64,000 nt of DNA from Pycnococcus provasolii (lineage: Eukaryota; Chlorophyta; Pseudoscourfieldiophyceae; Pseudoscourfieldiales): positions 806,001 through 870,000 of the forward strand of contig CP150548.1 of NCBI GenBank assembly GCA_049487715.1, given 5' to 3'. The position numbers and the translations under genes were made by a program. The notes beneath the pieces are model-generated. The model was not told the origin of the DNA. It searched no databases and was given only the letters and a program-made list of their open reading frames with translations. Below, one piece after another: positions 8,736 to 17,823 of the stretch. The number at the start of each line of letters is the position of its first letter. Position 1 is the stretch's first letter.

Positions 8736-9392
8736 ATGGGTGCGTCGTACAGTGTGACGCAACGCCAAACCATCGACCGCGACGGACCGTTCGGCGACGA
8801 AGAAGGAAGAGACTGGCTGAACGGTGCCCTGAACCCTGTTCCTGCCATCAAACAAACGGACAAGTGGTTCGAATACAAATCGCCGTACCAAGATAAAGGG
8901 TCGCGATATCTACCCGATGGAAAGGCGCCCACGTGGTGGCAAGACCCGTCAGAACCGCTCATGCAGGCGTCGCCAGAAGAATACCTGGAACGCTTTGAAA
9001 GGTCCGAGTTTTTGGACATTGAACAACTCGACGAAATGTTCATGGGACCGAACAGCGGTATAGACGAACGAGGACTGTGGCTCAAGGGCGAGTTTGACGG
9101 GTACTCGTACTTCAAGGACGAGATTCCTGACACGCTGCAGTTAGAATTCGACGAGAGAGTCAGGGCCTACAAAGCTCAGAAGGAAGCTGAGTCTGACGGT
9201 GCAGACGGTGGCGCAGGACCAGCCTCGGGAACCAGCGCGAGCGCGTTCGCGACAAACACCGCACGACGTTACCGCACAGCGGCACGGCGGCAAGCCGGCG
9301 GCGGCTTGCACGTAAGCGGGAAGTCGCGCGTCGCGCCGAGGACGCGTGCGACTCGCGTGCGTGGCGGCGGCCATACCCGTGTTTGGATGTAA
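8736..9392 (+). CDS. Orphan protein with N-myristoylation motif
   Basis: A 218-aa protein I do not recognise. It begins MGASYS, which fits the N-myristoylation rule (Gly at 2, Ser at 6), so it may be membrane-anchored. Residues 1-150 are acidic and aromatic-rich, with several Trp and Tyr residues (KWFEYKSPYQDKG, PTWWQDPSEP, DGYSYFKDE), and look like a folded domain. From about 155 onward the sequence turns to a low-complexity Gly/Ala/Arg tail. No transmembrane segment is visible. The start is fixed by the myristoylation context and is the first ATG. Confidence 0.7.
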   Translation: MGASYSVTQRQTIDRDGPFGDEEGRDWLNGALNPVPAIKQTDKWFEYKSPYQDKGSRYLPDGKAPTWWQDPSEPLMQASPEEYLERFERSEFLDIEQLDEMFMGPNSGIDERGLWLKGEFDGYSYFKDEIPDTLQLEFDERVRAYKAQKEAESDGADGGAGPASGTSASAFATNTARRYRTAARRQAGGGLHVSGKSRVAPRTRATRVRGGGHTRVWM

Positions 9393-9717
9393 GCACTGTA
9401 AGGCCTGTTTCATACCACCAACAAAAGCTGAAATTAAAGGGAAACAAACATAAAAAAGGCAGCAGGAAGTAGCACAACGACCTACTGTATACCACTTTAT
9501 CAACCCACTAGGAGGGGTGGTCGGAACTAACCTTAGGAGAGGAATGGTCACCAATTCATGCCGCATCGCGCAGACGCGCCTCTCTCTCCCATCCCTTTTA
9601 TGCGGTCCTGAGCAGCTTGCTCTCCTGACCCGATTGCGACGTTTGCGATTTCCCAACCACCGCACACCTACTAGCTAGCCATAGCCATCCGAGTTGGTTG
9701 GTCGGTGCGAGTGCGTG
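9393..9717. other. Intergenic stretch, no gene seen
   Basis: No coding potential I can support. The 13-mer CTAACCTTAGGAG occurs near 9526-9538 and again near 26248-26260 in another intergenic region. Confidence 0.5.
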
Positions 9718-10824
9718 ATGTTCAGCAGCTGGGGACGATCGCAGGCCGCGCCGCCTCCAGTCGCGGCCAGGCTGCAGCGCGACGCACGCAGGCGAAATGA
9801 AGAGGCGAGACGGCGAAACCTCGCGATGCTTGCACGTGCCAACCCGTTCGTGTGGTGGACTTCCAAAACGACGTCTTCGACTTCGACGACGCCGGGAGAG
9901 CAGCTTGCGTCGAGCCGGCGAAGATTACCAGTCGTACTAACGCTCATCTTAGGGCTGATATTCGGCGCGGCCGCCGTCGCGGTGGCCTTCCACGCGCGGT
10001 CTCAGAGCGAGACCACGCCGCAGATGGCACGCGCCAAGGCGACAAAAAAGGGGGCGAAGGGTGGCATTTCGTCGCCGCTCGCGTCGCGGCTTGAGCAAAA
10101 ACACCGCAAGAACGTCGAGCGTATGCAGGTGGAAGGCACGCGCTCAAACGAGCAGGAGCAGGAGCCTGAGCCTGGGTGGGCACACGTCGGCGCGTCACCG
10201 CCGCCGCCTCCGATACCTTCCGAGGCGGCGACGGATAGCGGGTACAGCTCGGACCCGGACCGCGCGACAGCCATCCTGTACAGTCCTCCGTCCCCGCCGC
10301 CCGCCCCTGACAGCTTGCTGGAGCTAGAGCGGACGCTCTCGACCATGCAGAGCCAGAGTGCGCGACTGAAGAAATTCCAGGAGGGTGCTGTGCGTACGCA
10401 CACGCGGCGCGGACCGTCGACCAGCAATGCGATTCACCGTCAAGTAGCGGGTCGTATTCGATCGAATGAGGCTGCGACTCGCTCTGTGGCGGTGGCACAC
10501 GCACAGCAGAAGATCTTCACGTTGCCTCACCGCCGTCGCGAGTCGTGGGCGCATCGCCAGGTTCGCCTTCAGGGCGGTGATGCGACGATAGAGGCGCATC
10601 ACCACATCTCCGGCCGTCCTAAGGCGCACGACTTCCGCCGCGTGACGGAGGGCAAGTGGGCTGTTTACAGCGCGACACACGGGAGCCGAAAAGCGCACGC
10701 GAGCGGCACGCGTCCGGATGCGCATGCGCACATGGATGTGGATGATAGGCACCCGCTTGCGCGTCGCAGTCGTAAGACGTACATGGGCTGCGGTCCCGTG
10801 CACCACCGCCTGGGCAAGTGCTGA
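9718..10824 (+). CDS. Orphan single-pass membrane protein
   Basis: A 368-aa protein without recognised homology. A basic, Arg-rich N-terminus (about 65 residues) is followed by one hydrophobic segment, LPVVLTLILGLIFGAAAVAVAF (about 70-92), then a charged and low-complexity region with PPPPP clusters (about 180 and 215) and a basic, His-rich C-terminal third ending GCGPVHHRLGKC. The arrangement suggests a type II or tail-facing single-pass protein with a long soluble part. The first ATG of the frame was used; it follows eight codons that lack an ATG. Confidence 0.6.
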   Translation: MFSSWGRSQAAPPPVAARLQRDARRRNEEARRRNLAMLARANPFVWWTSKTTSSTSTTPGEQLASSRRRLPVVLTLILGLIFGAAAVAVAFHARSQSETTPQMARAKATKKGAKGGISSPLASRLEQKHRKNVERMQVEGTRSNEQEQEPEPGWAHVGASPPPPPIPSEAATDSGYSSDPDRATAILYSPPSPPPAPDSLLELERTLSTMQSQSARLKKFQEGAVRTHTRRGPSTSNAIHRQVAGRIRSNEAATRSVAVAHAQQKIFTLPHRRRESWAHRQVRLQGGDATIEAHHHISGRPKAHDFRRVTEGKWAVYSATHGSRKAHASGTRPDAHAHMDVDDRHPLARRSRKTYMGCGPVHHRLGKC

Positions 10825-11369
10825 CATCTGACTCGGTAGTTGCGTATCTATGCGTACATAGTCTAAGAACTGCGGCAGTCTCTCTCTGCTCTTTGTTGCA
10901 AAATTATTTCAAATCTAAAGTGCTGGCTGCGTGCTTGCGTATTATCGTATCTTCTGTAACTCTAACATATCAATCAGACACAACATCGCCACTACATAGT
11001 CTATCCATAACTTCGTGGTACGGATGGATAAGACAGCAGATAAATTTAGGGATAGACCGTGGCGACGAAGCCTTAAGGTACCGTACTACATTTTTCAAGT
11101 TGGTATACTTACAGTTTTTTCGTGTTCGTGATGAAAGCAGCACCCACCCAGTCACCGGCCGGCTATTGTCTTGAAAGCTTCTTGCTCTTTTCACGACCCG
11201 ACCCCCGGGGGATTCCTCGACCAACCTTCCCAACTCCTCCCCTGGGGTACGGGTTAGGGTTTCCGATCCAGCTCCTCCTAAACTAGGGTTACTATTTTAG
11301 GTGGGTGACCGTCGCCCTGCCCCCGCGGGTGCGACTGGCGGCGCGTTTGCATTTCGCTCGCTCGCTCGG
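10825..11369. other. Intergenic stretch upstream of FCF1 with TTAGGG motifs
   Basis: AT-richer DNA from 10825 to 11200 without a gene, then GGGTTAGGGTTT at 11251-11262 and CTAGGGTTACT at 11283-11293, about 80-120 bases upstream of the FCF1 start. Confidence 0.5.
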
Positions 11370-12053
11370 ATGGGCAAGGCCAAGAAGACGCGCAAGTTCG
11401 CGGAGGTGAAGCGCGTGATTAGCCGCCGCGACGCGCTCGCGTCCGCCGCAGCCTCCTCCAATCCGCGCAACCCGAACTCCGTCACCTCCGTCACCGCACG
11501 GCGCACCGCCGCACACCTCGCGTCCCGCAAGGGGGCGTCGTCTGGTTTGGGGGCGGGAGCGGAAGCTGGCGCTGGAGGGGACGTGCGTCGGGTCGCCTCG
11601 ACGCCTGCGTCCATGTTCTTCCGGCACAACACGGCACTGGGCCCGCCGTACCAAATCATCGTCGACACAAACTTCATCAACTTTTCGATTCGCAATAAGC
11701 TGGACATTGTGCAGGCGGCGATGGACTGCCTGTGCGCGCAGGTGACCATATGCGTGCCCGAGCCTGTCATTGCAGAGCTTGAGAAGCTGGGGCAGAAGTA
11801 CAGGCTCGCGCTGCGTACCGCAAAGGACCCGCGCTTCGAGCGCCTTCCTGCCGTGACGAAGGGTAACTACGCCGACGACGACATTGTCGAGCGCGTCACG
11901 CAGCACCGGTGCTACATTGTCGCGACGTGCGACCGTGAGTTGCGGCGGAGGATGCGCAAAATTGTCGGCGTGCCCATCATGTACATAAAGAGCCACAGGT
12001 TCTCCATAGAGCGCCTCCCAGAGGCGACACTAGGCAATGCGCCAGCGATGTAA
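11370..12053 (+). CDS. FCF1: rRNA-processing endonuclease-like protein FCF1 (PIN domain)
   Basis: A 227-aa protein of the FCF1/UTP24 family, part of the small-subunit processome. It acts in the nucleolus at early pre-18S rRNA cleavage sites. The N-terminus MGKAKKTRKFAEVKRVI is nearly diagnostic. The PIN domain follows: IIVDTNFINFSIRNKLD (first catalytic Asp, about residue 99), ELEKLGQKYRLAL, the DDDIVERV block and YIVATCDRELRRRMR, so the acidic active-site residues are retained. An inserted Ala/Gly/Ser-rich stretch (about residues 45-75) makes it about 30 aa longer than the human protein (198 aa). The ATG at 11370 matches the conserved N-terminus. Confidence 0.95.
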   Translation: MGKAKKTRKFAEVKRVISRRDALASAAASSNPRNPNSVTSVTARRTAAHLASRKGASSGLGAGAEAGAGGDVRRVASTPASMFFRHNTALGPPYQIIVDTNFINFSIRNKLDIVQAAMDCLCAQVTICVPEPVIAELEKLGQKYRLALRTAKDPRFERLPAVTKGNYADDDIVERVTQHRCYIVATCDRELRRRMRKIVGVPIMYIKSHRFSIERLPEATLGNAPAM

Positions 12054-12184
12054 ACGACGATAATCGTGTTGTGTGTTTGTTTTCTCAAATGTTTTCCTCT
12101 TCTTTACACCTTTCCCGACCAAGTGTGTTTTTGTTTGTTTTTTGTTGTCCTGCGGCAGAAACGACGACTTTGTTCTCTGTACGT

Positions 12185-12700
12185 CTAGTTGTTGTAGTTG
12201 ATGCCGTTCTCGTCGCATATCGCCTTGATCTGTGCGTTTTGTGTGTGAAAGAGGGTATGGAAGGTGGAATATCCCAGAGTGAGTACCACGAGTTGTTGAG
12301 TCGCGTTTCTCATGTGCGCACACGTTTTCGTCGCGTGGCGTTGTTTCATGCGTACCTTTCCCCACGAACCGTCTGGGATGTCGGACACGTCAATCTTCGC
12401 ATCTGCGAGCAGTTGGCGCGCCTTCTCTTCTCTCTGGCGTAGCACGACAGTCCCCACTCCGACCCCTCCCGTCCACACGACGAACGTCGCGAGCACGACC
12501 GGGTTGAGTCCCGTCGCGGCGACTGGGTCGGAGAGGATGAGCGGAAGCGCGCGCAAAGGCGAAGGGTAAGACGCGCGCAAAGACCGCAGAGGGGTTGCGA
12601 CGGCATGGTACCTGAGTGTATGTGTCATGGGACGACGAGCATGACCACCATGAGCACCACGAGCATGACGGACTGACGAGGACGTGGAGGAGGCGAGCAT
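12185..12700 (-). CDS. Small plastid-type membrane protein, unknown (exons 12356-12700, 12185-12229)
   Basis: Splicing gives a 129-aa protein that I do not recognise. About 60 residues at the N-terminus are rich in Ser, Arg and Ala with no acidic residues, like a plastid transit peptide. A single hydrophobic segment follows, LNPVVLATFVVWTGGVGVGTVVL, and then a short soluble tail ending IKAICDENGINYNN. The junction is phase 0: AAG|GTACGC...CGCACAG|ATC. Without splicing the frame also stays open, so an unspliced isoform cannot be excluded, but splice sites are canonical and the intron translation looks unlike protein. It diverges from the DUF2232-like gene across 170 bp filled with TTAGGG repeats. 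Confidence 0.6.
   Translation of the reverse strand: MLASSTSSSVRHARGAHGGHARRPMTHTLRYHAVATPLRSLRASYPSPLRALPLILSDPVAATGLNPVVLATFVVWTGGVGVGTVVLRQREEKARQLLADAKIDVSDIPDGSWGKVRMKQRHATKTCAHMRNATQQLVVLTLGYSTFHTLFHTQNAQIKAICDENGINYNN
12230..12355 (-). other. Intron of the small plastid-type protein gene (126 bp)
   Basis: Minus strand: donor GTACGC at 12355, acceptor ACAG at 12230, phase 0. The length is a multiple of three and contains no in-frame stop, so retention would add 42 residues. Confidence 0.65.
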
Positions 12701-12823
12701 CTTTCAAACAATTTCACAAATGCTTTGACAGGAACGGTGCGGCGGTCCCAACCCGGAAATCTATTTTTTTATCAAGAAAATCTTTTCGGAAATCCGGAAA
12801 AAAAGTTAAAGTTATGATCGTTC

Positions 12824-12868
12824 GGTTAGGGTTAGGGTTAGGGTTAGGGTTAGGGTTAGGGAGGGTTA
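12824..12868 (+). promoter_or_regulatory. Perfect (GGGTTA)n tract in a 170-bp divergent promoter
   Basis: About six near-perfect GGGTTA units fill the space between the start codons at 12700 (minus) and 12871 (plus). The tract abuts the chosen ATG of the plus-strand gene, so it is likely 5' leader or core promoter. This is the most regular telomere-like tract in the window. Confidence 0.7.
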
Positions 12869-12870
12869 GC

Positions 12871-14043
12871 ATGTTTTCCTCCCCCCCGTTCGCTTTTGGT
12901 TTTGGTTTTGGTTTTGTTTCGGGGTTCCCATTGTGCTCATCAGGTTGTGCCATTTTGCATTTCACACTCACTTCTCAAGTGGCGGATTCGTTCATGGCGA
13001 TGGTTCAGTCTCCAGCAGTGTCTGTGGCGCAATCGCACTCGCACTTGTCTTTGCCACGCAAGCGCGTTGTCGGTTTTAGAGTCGCTTGCCTTAGGTCTCA
13101 CAGTGGTCTCTGTGTTGCTCACGCCCCTTTTTGTTCTTCCGAAGGGGCTCCGCACATCCGGTCACGCATCAAATCCTGCTCACAACACTCTTCATCTTCG
13201 GCTGGGCTCTTCGTCTTTGCTGCAAACACTTACTCCACGCTTGCTTTGCACGGGAAAAAATGTACGCGCAAATCCGTCACGCGAACTCACGCGCAGTCGC
13301 CGTCTTCATCTTCCGAGAAGACTGACGAGCAGAAGAAGCAGGGAGGCACGTCGTCGTCGCCGCCGCCGGCGCACGAACTGAAAGATACGCGAACGCTCGT
13401 GGAGGCGGCGCTGTTTGCATCCATGACGGCGCTCGTATTCCACATCAGCACGCTCCTGCGCATGGAGAGCACGTTCGGCGCGATGTACCCGCTCCCGACA
13501 GTCCTGGCGAGCGTGCGGCACGGCGCACGCGGGTGCCTGCTGACCGTGTGTATCGCGACTGTGCTCCTCGTCACGCTCGCCGGACCCGTGAGAACGGCGA
13601 GCTTCGTGCTGATGCACGGCACCGTCGGTGTGGCGGCAGGCTTGAGCTACGCGTCTGGGCTGGCTTGGACGCCCGCAATCTTCGTGACGGCGATCGCACG
13701 CACGCTCGGCGCGATCGGCACGGTGGTTCTCAGCAGCGCCATCATGGGCGAGAATTTGTTCGTGATCGTCGCGAGCCAGGCGTACGCGCTCGTGGACGCC
13801 GCGCTGGGTGCATTTAATGCCCAGGCGAGTCCAAGCTTGAGCTCGATCGCCGTCGGCACGTTGTGTTTGATATTCACCAACTGCGTCGTGTACACATTCT
13901 TGCTGTTTGTGCTGTATGGGCTAGTTGTGCGCACCGTGTTAGCGGGCGGCGTGACGAGTAACGTCGGGCGCACGCTTCGTCTTCCTCGAAGGATCCAGCG
14001 CATCTTTCCGGACACGAACCACGTGCCTAGTACACTGGCATGA
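12871..14043 (+). CDS. Predicted plastid DUF2232-like multi-pass membrane protein
   Basis: A 390-aa protein. Residues about 1-175 are Ser/Arg-rich, acid-poor and unlike folded protein, compatible with a plastid targeting region. From the block LKDTRTLVEAALFASMTALVFHISTLLRMESTF on, five or six hydrophobic segments follow with short loops. The motif order (LVEAALFA, then YPLPTVLASVRHGARG) resembles plant and cyanobacterial DUF2232/YybS-like proteins, integral membrane proteins of unknown role. The start is uncertain: the ATG at 12871 follows the telomere-like tract directly, and a second candidate ATG lies at 12994. Family assignment is from motif memory and is moderate. Confidence 0.65.
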   Translation: MFSSPPFAFGFGFGFVSGFPLCSSGCAILHFTLTSQVADSFMAMVQSPAVSVAQSHSHLSLPRKRVVGFRVACLRSHSGLCVAHAPFCSSEGAPHIRSRIKSCSQHSSSSAGLFVFAANTYSTLALHGKKCTRKSVTRTHAQSPSSSSEKTDEQKKQGGTSSSPPPAHELKDTRTLVEAALFASMTALVFHISTLLRMESTFGAMYPLPTVLASVRHGARGCLLTVCIATVLLVTLAGPVRTASFVLMHGTVGVAAGLSYASGLAWTPAIFVTAIARTLGAIGTVVLSSAIMGENLFVIVASQAYALVDAALGAFNAQASPSLSSIAVGTLCLIFTNCVVYTFLLFVLYGLVVRTVLAGGVTSNVGRTLRLPRRIQRIFPDTNHVPSTLA

Positions 14044-14190
14044 TAATACATGTATGTACGGTACCTGTAACAACAAAACAAAGTCCGAGACGCCATGGAT
14101 TGATTATTCGGGTTTCGAGCCTCCATCGAGTTGAGTTGTTCGGGGATTCGTTCTGTCTGCCCATTGCCGTTGTTGACAGCAGTTGTTGTT

Positions 14191-14206
14191 CCCCCCCCCC
14201 CCCCCC
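14191..14206 (+). repeat. Poly-C run of 16 bases upstream of GH47 gene
   Basis: Sense-strand C tract ending 51 bases before the ATG at 14258. It is one of several such tracts in front of start codons. Confidence 0.9.
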
Positions 14207-14257
14207 ATCGGCCTGCCCGTTTTTATTTCAAACATCCATCCAGCCAGCCAGCCAGCA

Positions 14258-16720
14258 ATGGCGCCTCCTGTTGGCTGGCCTGTTGTCTTCGGTTTTTCAT
14301 CTCTTCTCTTCATGGCAGCAGCAGCAGCAGCAGTGGCAGTGGCAGCAGTGGCAGCAGTTCTGATGTCTTCATCTCAATCGGTTCATTTGGTTACGGGTGC
14401 TTCGGGGGATTGGAGAGGAGATGATGGTGACGATGTTTCGTCGCACCAAAGATTCCCTTTTCTCGATCACCTGAAATCAGGTGGTGGTGGTGGTGGTGGT
14501 GCCGATGTAGGCAATCAAGGTCAACATACATTAGGTGGTGGTGTGAATGACGAACCATACGCAAGACTAAGAGAGCCTGATCCAGCCGTATACGCCGAAC
14601 CTGACGACGTCGAAGCGGCAAACGCCGTGTGGGAAAACGCGTGTGCGGAGGAGGCGAAAGGAGAAGAAGAAGTAGGGGGTGACGTTATCCCCGAGTCGTG
14701 CGATGGCAGAAACGCCAGGCAGTGTCGAGCGGCTGTCACAAACGCCATCGCGCACGCGTGGCATGGATACGAGCAGCATGCGTGGGGACACGACGACCTA
14801 ACGCCCGATGGTCCAAACGGACAACCCGCCGGCGTCGACTGGCTGCGCTTCGGCCTGACGATCGTCGACAGCCTCGACACGCTGCTGCTCGCCAACCTCA
14901 CGGATGAGTTTGAGCGAGCGAGGGAATGGGTGCGCACGTGCCTGCACTTTGACCTGGAATACGGCGTTTGCCAGGCGTCGCCGCGGGAGACGAGCGAGGG
15001 GCACCCCATGTCGGGAGCGCGTCGCAAGCCGATCTGTACGTGCGCTAGCCAGCGCCGCGGCGGTGGAGGCGGCGACGGAGGAGGCAGCGGGCAGCGCAGT
15101 GTCAACGTCTTCGAGACGACAATACGCGTCATTGGCGGTCTGCTGGGCGCGCACACGCTTGTGAACGACCGCGGGGATGTCGCCGACTCTATTTTCGTCG
15201 ACAAGGCTCGTGAGTTTGCACGTGGACTCGAGCCGGCGTTCATGACGCGCAGCGGCATCCCCATGTCCGACATTAATCCGGCGACGGGAGAGGCGGCGGG
15301 CCCTGGTTGGATCGACGCGAGCTCCGTTGCGGAGGCTGGCTCGATTCTGCTCGAGTTTGTCACCGCAGGCAGGCTTTCGGAGGACAACATGCTCTCCGAG
15401 CTTGTTGACAATGCTATGAAAAAGATTATGGACCTCAGCACCATATGGACGGACGGATGTCCAGGCCTCGTGCCCACATTCCTCAAGGTTGACGAGGACG
15501 ACGCGCCGCTGAACGCGGCGTTTGCGAGCGACAGAGGTCGACGCTCGACCGCATCGCGGCCGTCGAGTGTTGGCGACTTTGCGAGCAGCTTCGGCGGACG
15601 AAGCGACTCGTACTACGAGACTCTGCTAAAAGGATACCTGCTGAGCAACAAGACGCGCTTGGACATGCTACACATGTACCGCATGGCTGTGAATTGCGCG
15701 AGAAGCGTGCTCGTTCGCAGAACATCCGGCGGACTGTGGGCGATTGGCAAGTGCGCGTTCAAGGGTGGCGCCAATCACCGCACCGAGAGCGGATCCTCGT
15801 CGCCGCCATCGTGCACGTACACGCCGCAGATGGACCACCTCGCTTGCTTCCTTCCCGGGACGCTTGCGCTCGGCTGGATGAATGGCGCGGACGGGCGTAG
15901 CGGCGACCTCAACGCTACGCTGAAGTACAACCACGAGTCTCGCGACGCCGACCACGATGGCGGCATGAACACGGAAGGCTTCCCGGACGAGCTCGACGAC
16001 CTCGCTCTCGCGCGTGAGCTGATGCGAACGTGCTGGGAGTCGTACGCACGCACTCCCATGGGAATGGGTCCCGAGATTGTACACTTCCAAGTCGCCTCCG
16101 CAAGGCAGCGCCGCGATTACCGCCGCGTGTCGGCAGGAGCGGGTGTGGGTGGCGGCATGGCCGCTTCGTACCTGCGTTCGCTGTGGGCGAGAGATTCTAC
16201 GGGTGCCGACGAGTGGTACGCGTCGCCGGGATCCGAGGGTGCGGAGAGGAGCCGAAAGGCGGGACGTCGCCGTGCCGCAAGGTCGCGGCGTACGCAGCCC
16301 AGGCTTCGTGAGATACAGCTTGGCCTCGGGCTTCACGTCAAGCTCACGGATGCGCACCACATCTTACGTCCTGAGATGGTGGAGAGTCTGTACTACTTGT
16401 GGCTTGCGACTGGCGATCCAATGTACCGCGAGTGGGGTCGGCAGTACTTGGTGACGCTCAACTGGTGCTGCCGCCTTCGCGATGGCGGGTTCGGTGGCCT
16501 GGACAGCGTGCTAAGTGCCGACGCCGACTGGGAGGAGGAAGATTCGATGGGACACGTACCAGAGGAGCATGCTCGTAAGAAGATGGAGAGCTTTTTTCTC
16601 GCGGAGAGTCTGAAGTACTTGCTCTTGCTGTTCAGTGACGCCGACCGTGGTGACCCTGTTCCAAATGTCTTTGAGTACATCTACAACACGGAGGCGCACC
16701 CGATGAAAGTGCTCGATTGA
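14258..16720 (+). CDS. Class I alpha-1,2-mannosidase (GH47)
   Basis: An 820-aa type II membrane protein: a hydrophobic segment near residues 10-55 (Ala/Val-rich) precedes a GH47 catalytic domain. The family trims alpha-1,2-linked mannoses from N-glycans in the ER or Golgi, or acts as an EDEM-type factor in glycoprotein degradation. Signature blocks include AWHGYEQHAWGHDDLTP, FGLTIVDSLDTLLLANL, VFETTIRVIGGLLGAH, SVAEAGSILLEF, HILRPEMVESLYYLW, and the C-terminal TEAHP whose Thr binds the active-site calcium. Insertions of Gly- and Arg-rich sequence separate the blocks and make it longer than human MAN1B1 (699 aa). The first ATG was used. Confidence 0.93.
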   Translation: MAPPVGWPVVFGFSSLLFMAAAAAAVAVAAVAAVLMSSSQSVHLVTGASGDWRGDDGDDVSSHQRFPFLDHLKSGGGGGGGADVGNQGQHTLGGGVNDEPYARLREPDPAVYAEPDDVEAANAVWENACAEEAKGEEEVGGDVIPESCDGRNARQCRAAVTNAIAHAWHGYEQHAWGHDDLTPDGPNGQPAGVDWLRFGLTIVDSLDTLLLANLTDEFERAREWVRTCLHFDLEYGVCQASPRETSEGHPMSGARRKPICTCASQRRGGGGGDGGGSGQRSVNVFETTIRVIGGLLGAHTLVNDRGDVADSIFVDKAREFARGLEPAFMTRSGIPMSDINPATGEAAGPGWIDASSVAEAGSILLEFVTAGRLSEDNMLSELVDNAMKKIMDLSTIWTDGCPGLVPTFLKVDEDDAPLNAAFASDRGRRSTASRPSSVGDFASSFGGRSDSYYETLLKGYLLSNKTRLDMLHMYRMAVNCARSVLVRRTSGGLWAIGKCAFKGGANHRTESGSSSPPSCTYTPQMDHLACFLPGTLALGWMNGADGRSGDLNATLKYNHESRDADHDGGMNTEGFPDELDDLALARELMRTCWESYARTPMGMGPEIVHFQVASARQRRDYRRVSAGAGVGGGMAASYLRSLWARDSTGADEWYASPGSEGAERSRKAGRRRAARSRRTQPRLREIQLGLGLHVKLTDAHHILRPEMVESLYYLWLATGDPMYREWGRQYLVTLNWCCRLRDGGFGGLDSVLSADADWEEEDSMGHVPEEHARKKMESFFLAESLKYLLLLFSDADRGDPVPNVFEYIYNTEAHPMKVLD

Positions 16721-16808
16721 AAAGAGAGCAAACATGCGCAAAAGGAGGTTGACCTGTTTTATTATCTTGTAATGATATTGCTGTACCACACGTGTATAAC
16801 ATTTTTTC

Positions 16809-17564
16809 TCAAAATAATTGCCTCACGTCATTGCTACTGCACGCTTGATTGCACATCGGACACTTAGGCGAAGTCGCGAGGTAGTCGGTGATGCACGTCT
16901 TGCAAAATTGGTGGCCGCACTTGATGCTTGATGCCTCCTTTCTTGGCATCAAGCAGATGGCACACTCCGAGCGCTTGTGCTTCTGCTTGAGGGCCAACTC
17001 GATGAGGTTGTCGAGTTCGCCGTCCGTCGCGCGCTCGAACATCTCGCTCTCCAGGAAAGACGCCGCTGTGAGTGGTGGCGAAGTCTGTGGAGGTTCCTCC
17101 GGACGCGCGCGCTTCTTGCCAGTTGGCATACCACCAGCAGCTCCGGGAACAACTCCAACAGCAGTAGCTCCAGTACCAGCGTCGGCCGCCTCCACCTCTT
17201 CCAAACTGACGACTTCCACTGTCTTATAATGTCGAGCTATGGCCACCTTCATGGCTAGCGCGTGTCCGTCCCGCGTGAGTTGGTACGGGTACCCCATGAG
17301 GTACGTGAGTGTGGTACCACAGCCGGAATTATTTCTGTAAAAATATTTGCCGTAGTTCTTAATGCGTGCACCAATCTGGTTTGGTTTCACAGCGGTGCCG
17401 TCCCGCTTGGTGTACGTCTTATGGAGGTTCACCTCGCGCGCAATTTCCGCATGAGTAGCACCATCGCAGTAGTTCTTGTCCAAGATGGCGAGCGCGATTG
17501 CCTCATGGAGCTTGAGGTTTGCGATGTCGATGCTATCACCATTGTTGGTGCGGGCCGTCGGCAT
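16809..17564 (-). CDS. RING finger (C3HC4) protein with N-terminal winged-helix-like domain
   Basis: A 251-aa protein. The C-terminus holds a complete C3HC4 RING: CAIC, 11 residues, CGH, two, C, two, C, ten, CPMC, so it should bind two zinc ions and act as an E3 ubiquitin ligase. Residues about 10-110 (LKLHEAIALAILDKNYCDGA, HAEIAREVNLHKTY, NQIGARIKNYGKYF) look like a winged-helix or HARE-type DNA-binding fold, which would suggest a nuclear or chromatin target. The middle is a low-complexity linker. The start at 17564 is the first ATG of the frame, just downstream of a GCGCAAG repeat in the leader. It converges on the GH47 gene with 88 bp between stops. Confidence 0.8.
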   Translation of the reverse strand: MPTARTNNGDSIDIANLKLHEAIALAILDKNYCDGATHAEIAREVNLHKTYTKRDGTAVKPNQIGARIKNYGKYFYRNNSGCGTTLTYLMGYPYQLTRDGHALAMKVAIARHYKTVEVVSLEEVEAADAGTGATAVGVVPGAAGGMPTGKKRARPEEPPQTSPPLTAASFLESEMFERATDGELDNLIELALKQKHKRSECAICLMPRKEASSIKCGHQFCKTCITDYLATSPKCPMCNQACSSNDVRQLF

Positions 17565-17823
17565 GTGCAAGGCGCAAGGCGCAAGGCGCAAAGTGCAAGG
17601 CGCGTGCGGTGTCACACGACGTGCAAAGTGCAAGCCTGAGCAAAACTGAGCAAAAAAGGGCTCCCGGACTGGAATTAACAACACATCACATGCGTGCTGA
17701 GGTGGATCCCCATCCTACCACCATTTCAACTTTCCCTTCCCTCCTCCCATGTGATTTCTCAGAGAAATTTCTCCCCCCACCCTTTTTTCTGTCACACGTC
17801 ACGTTCGTGTCGTCGTCGTCTCC

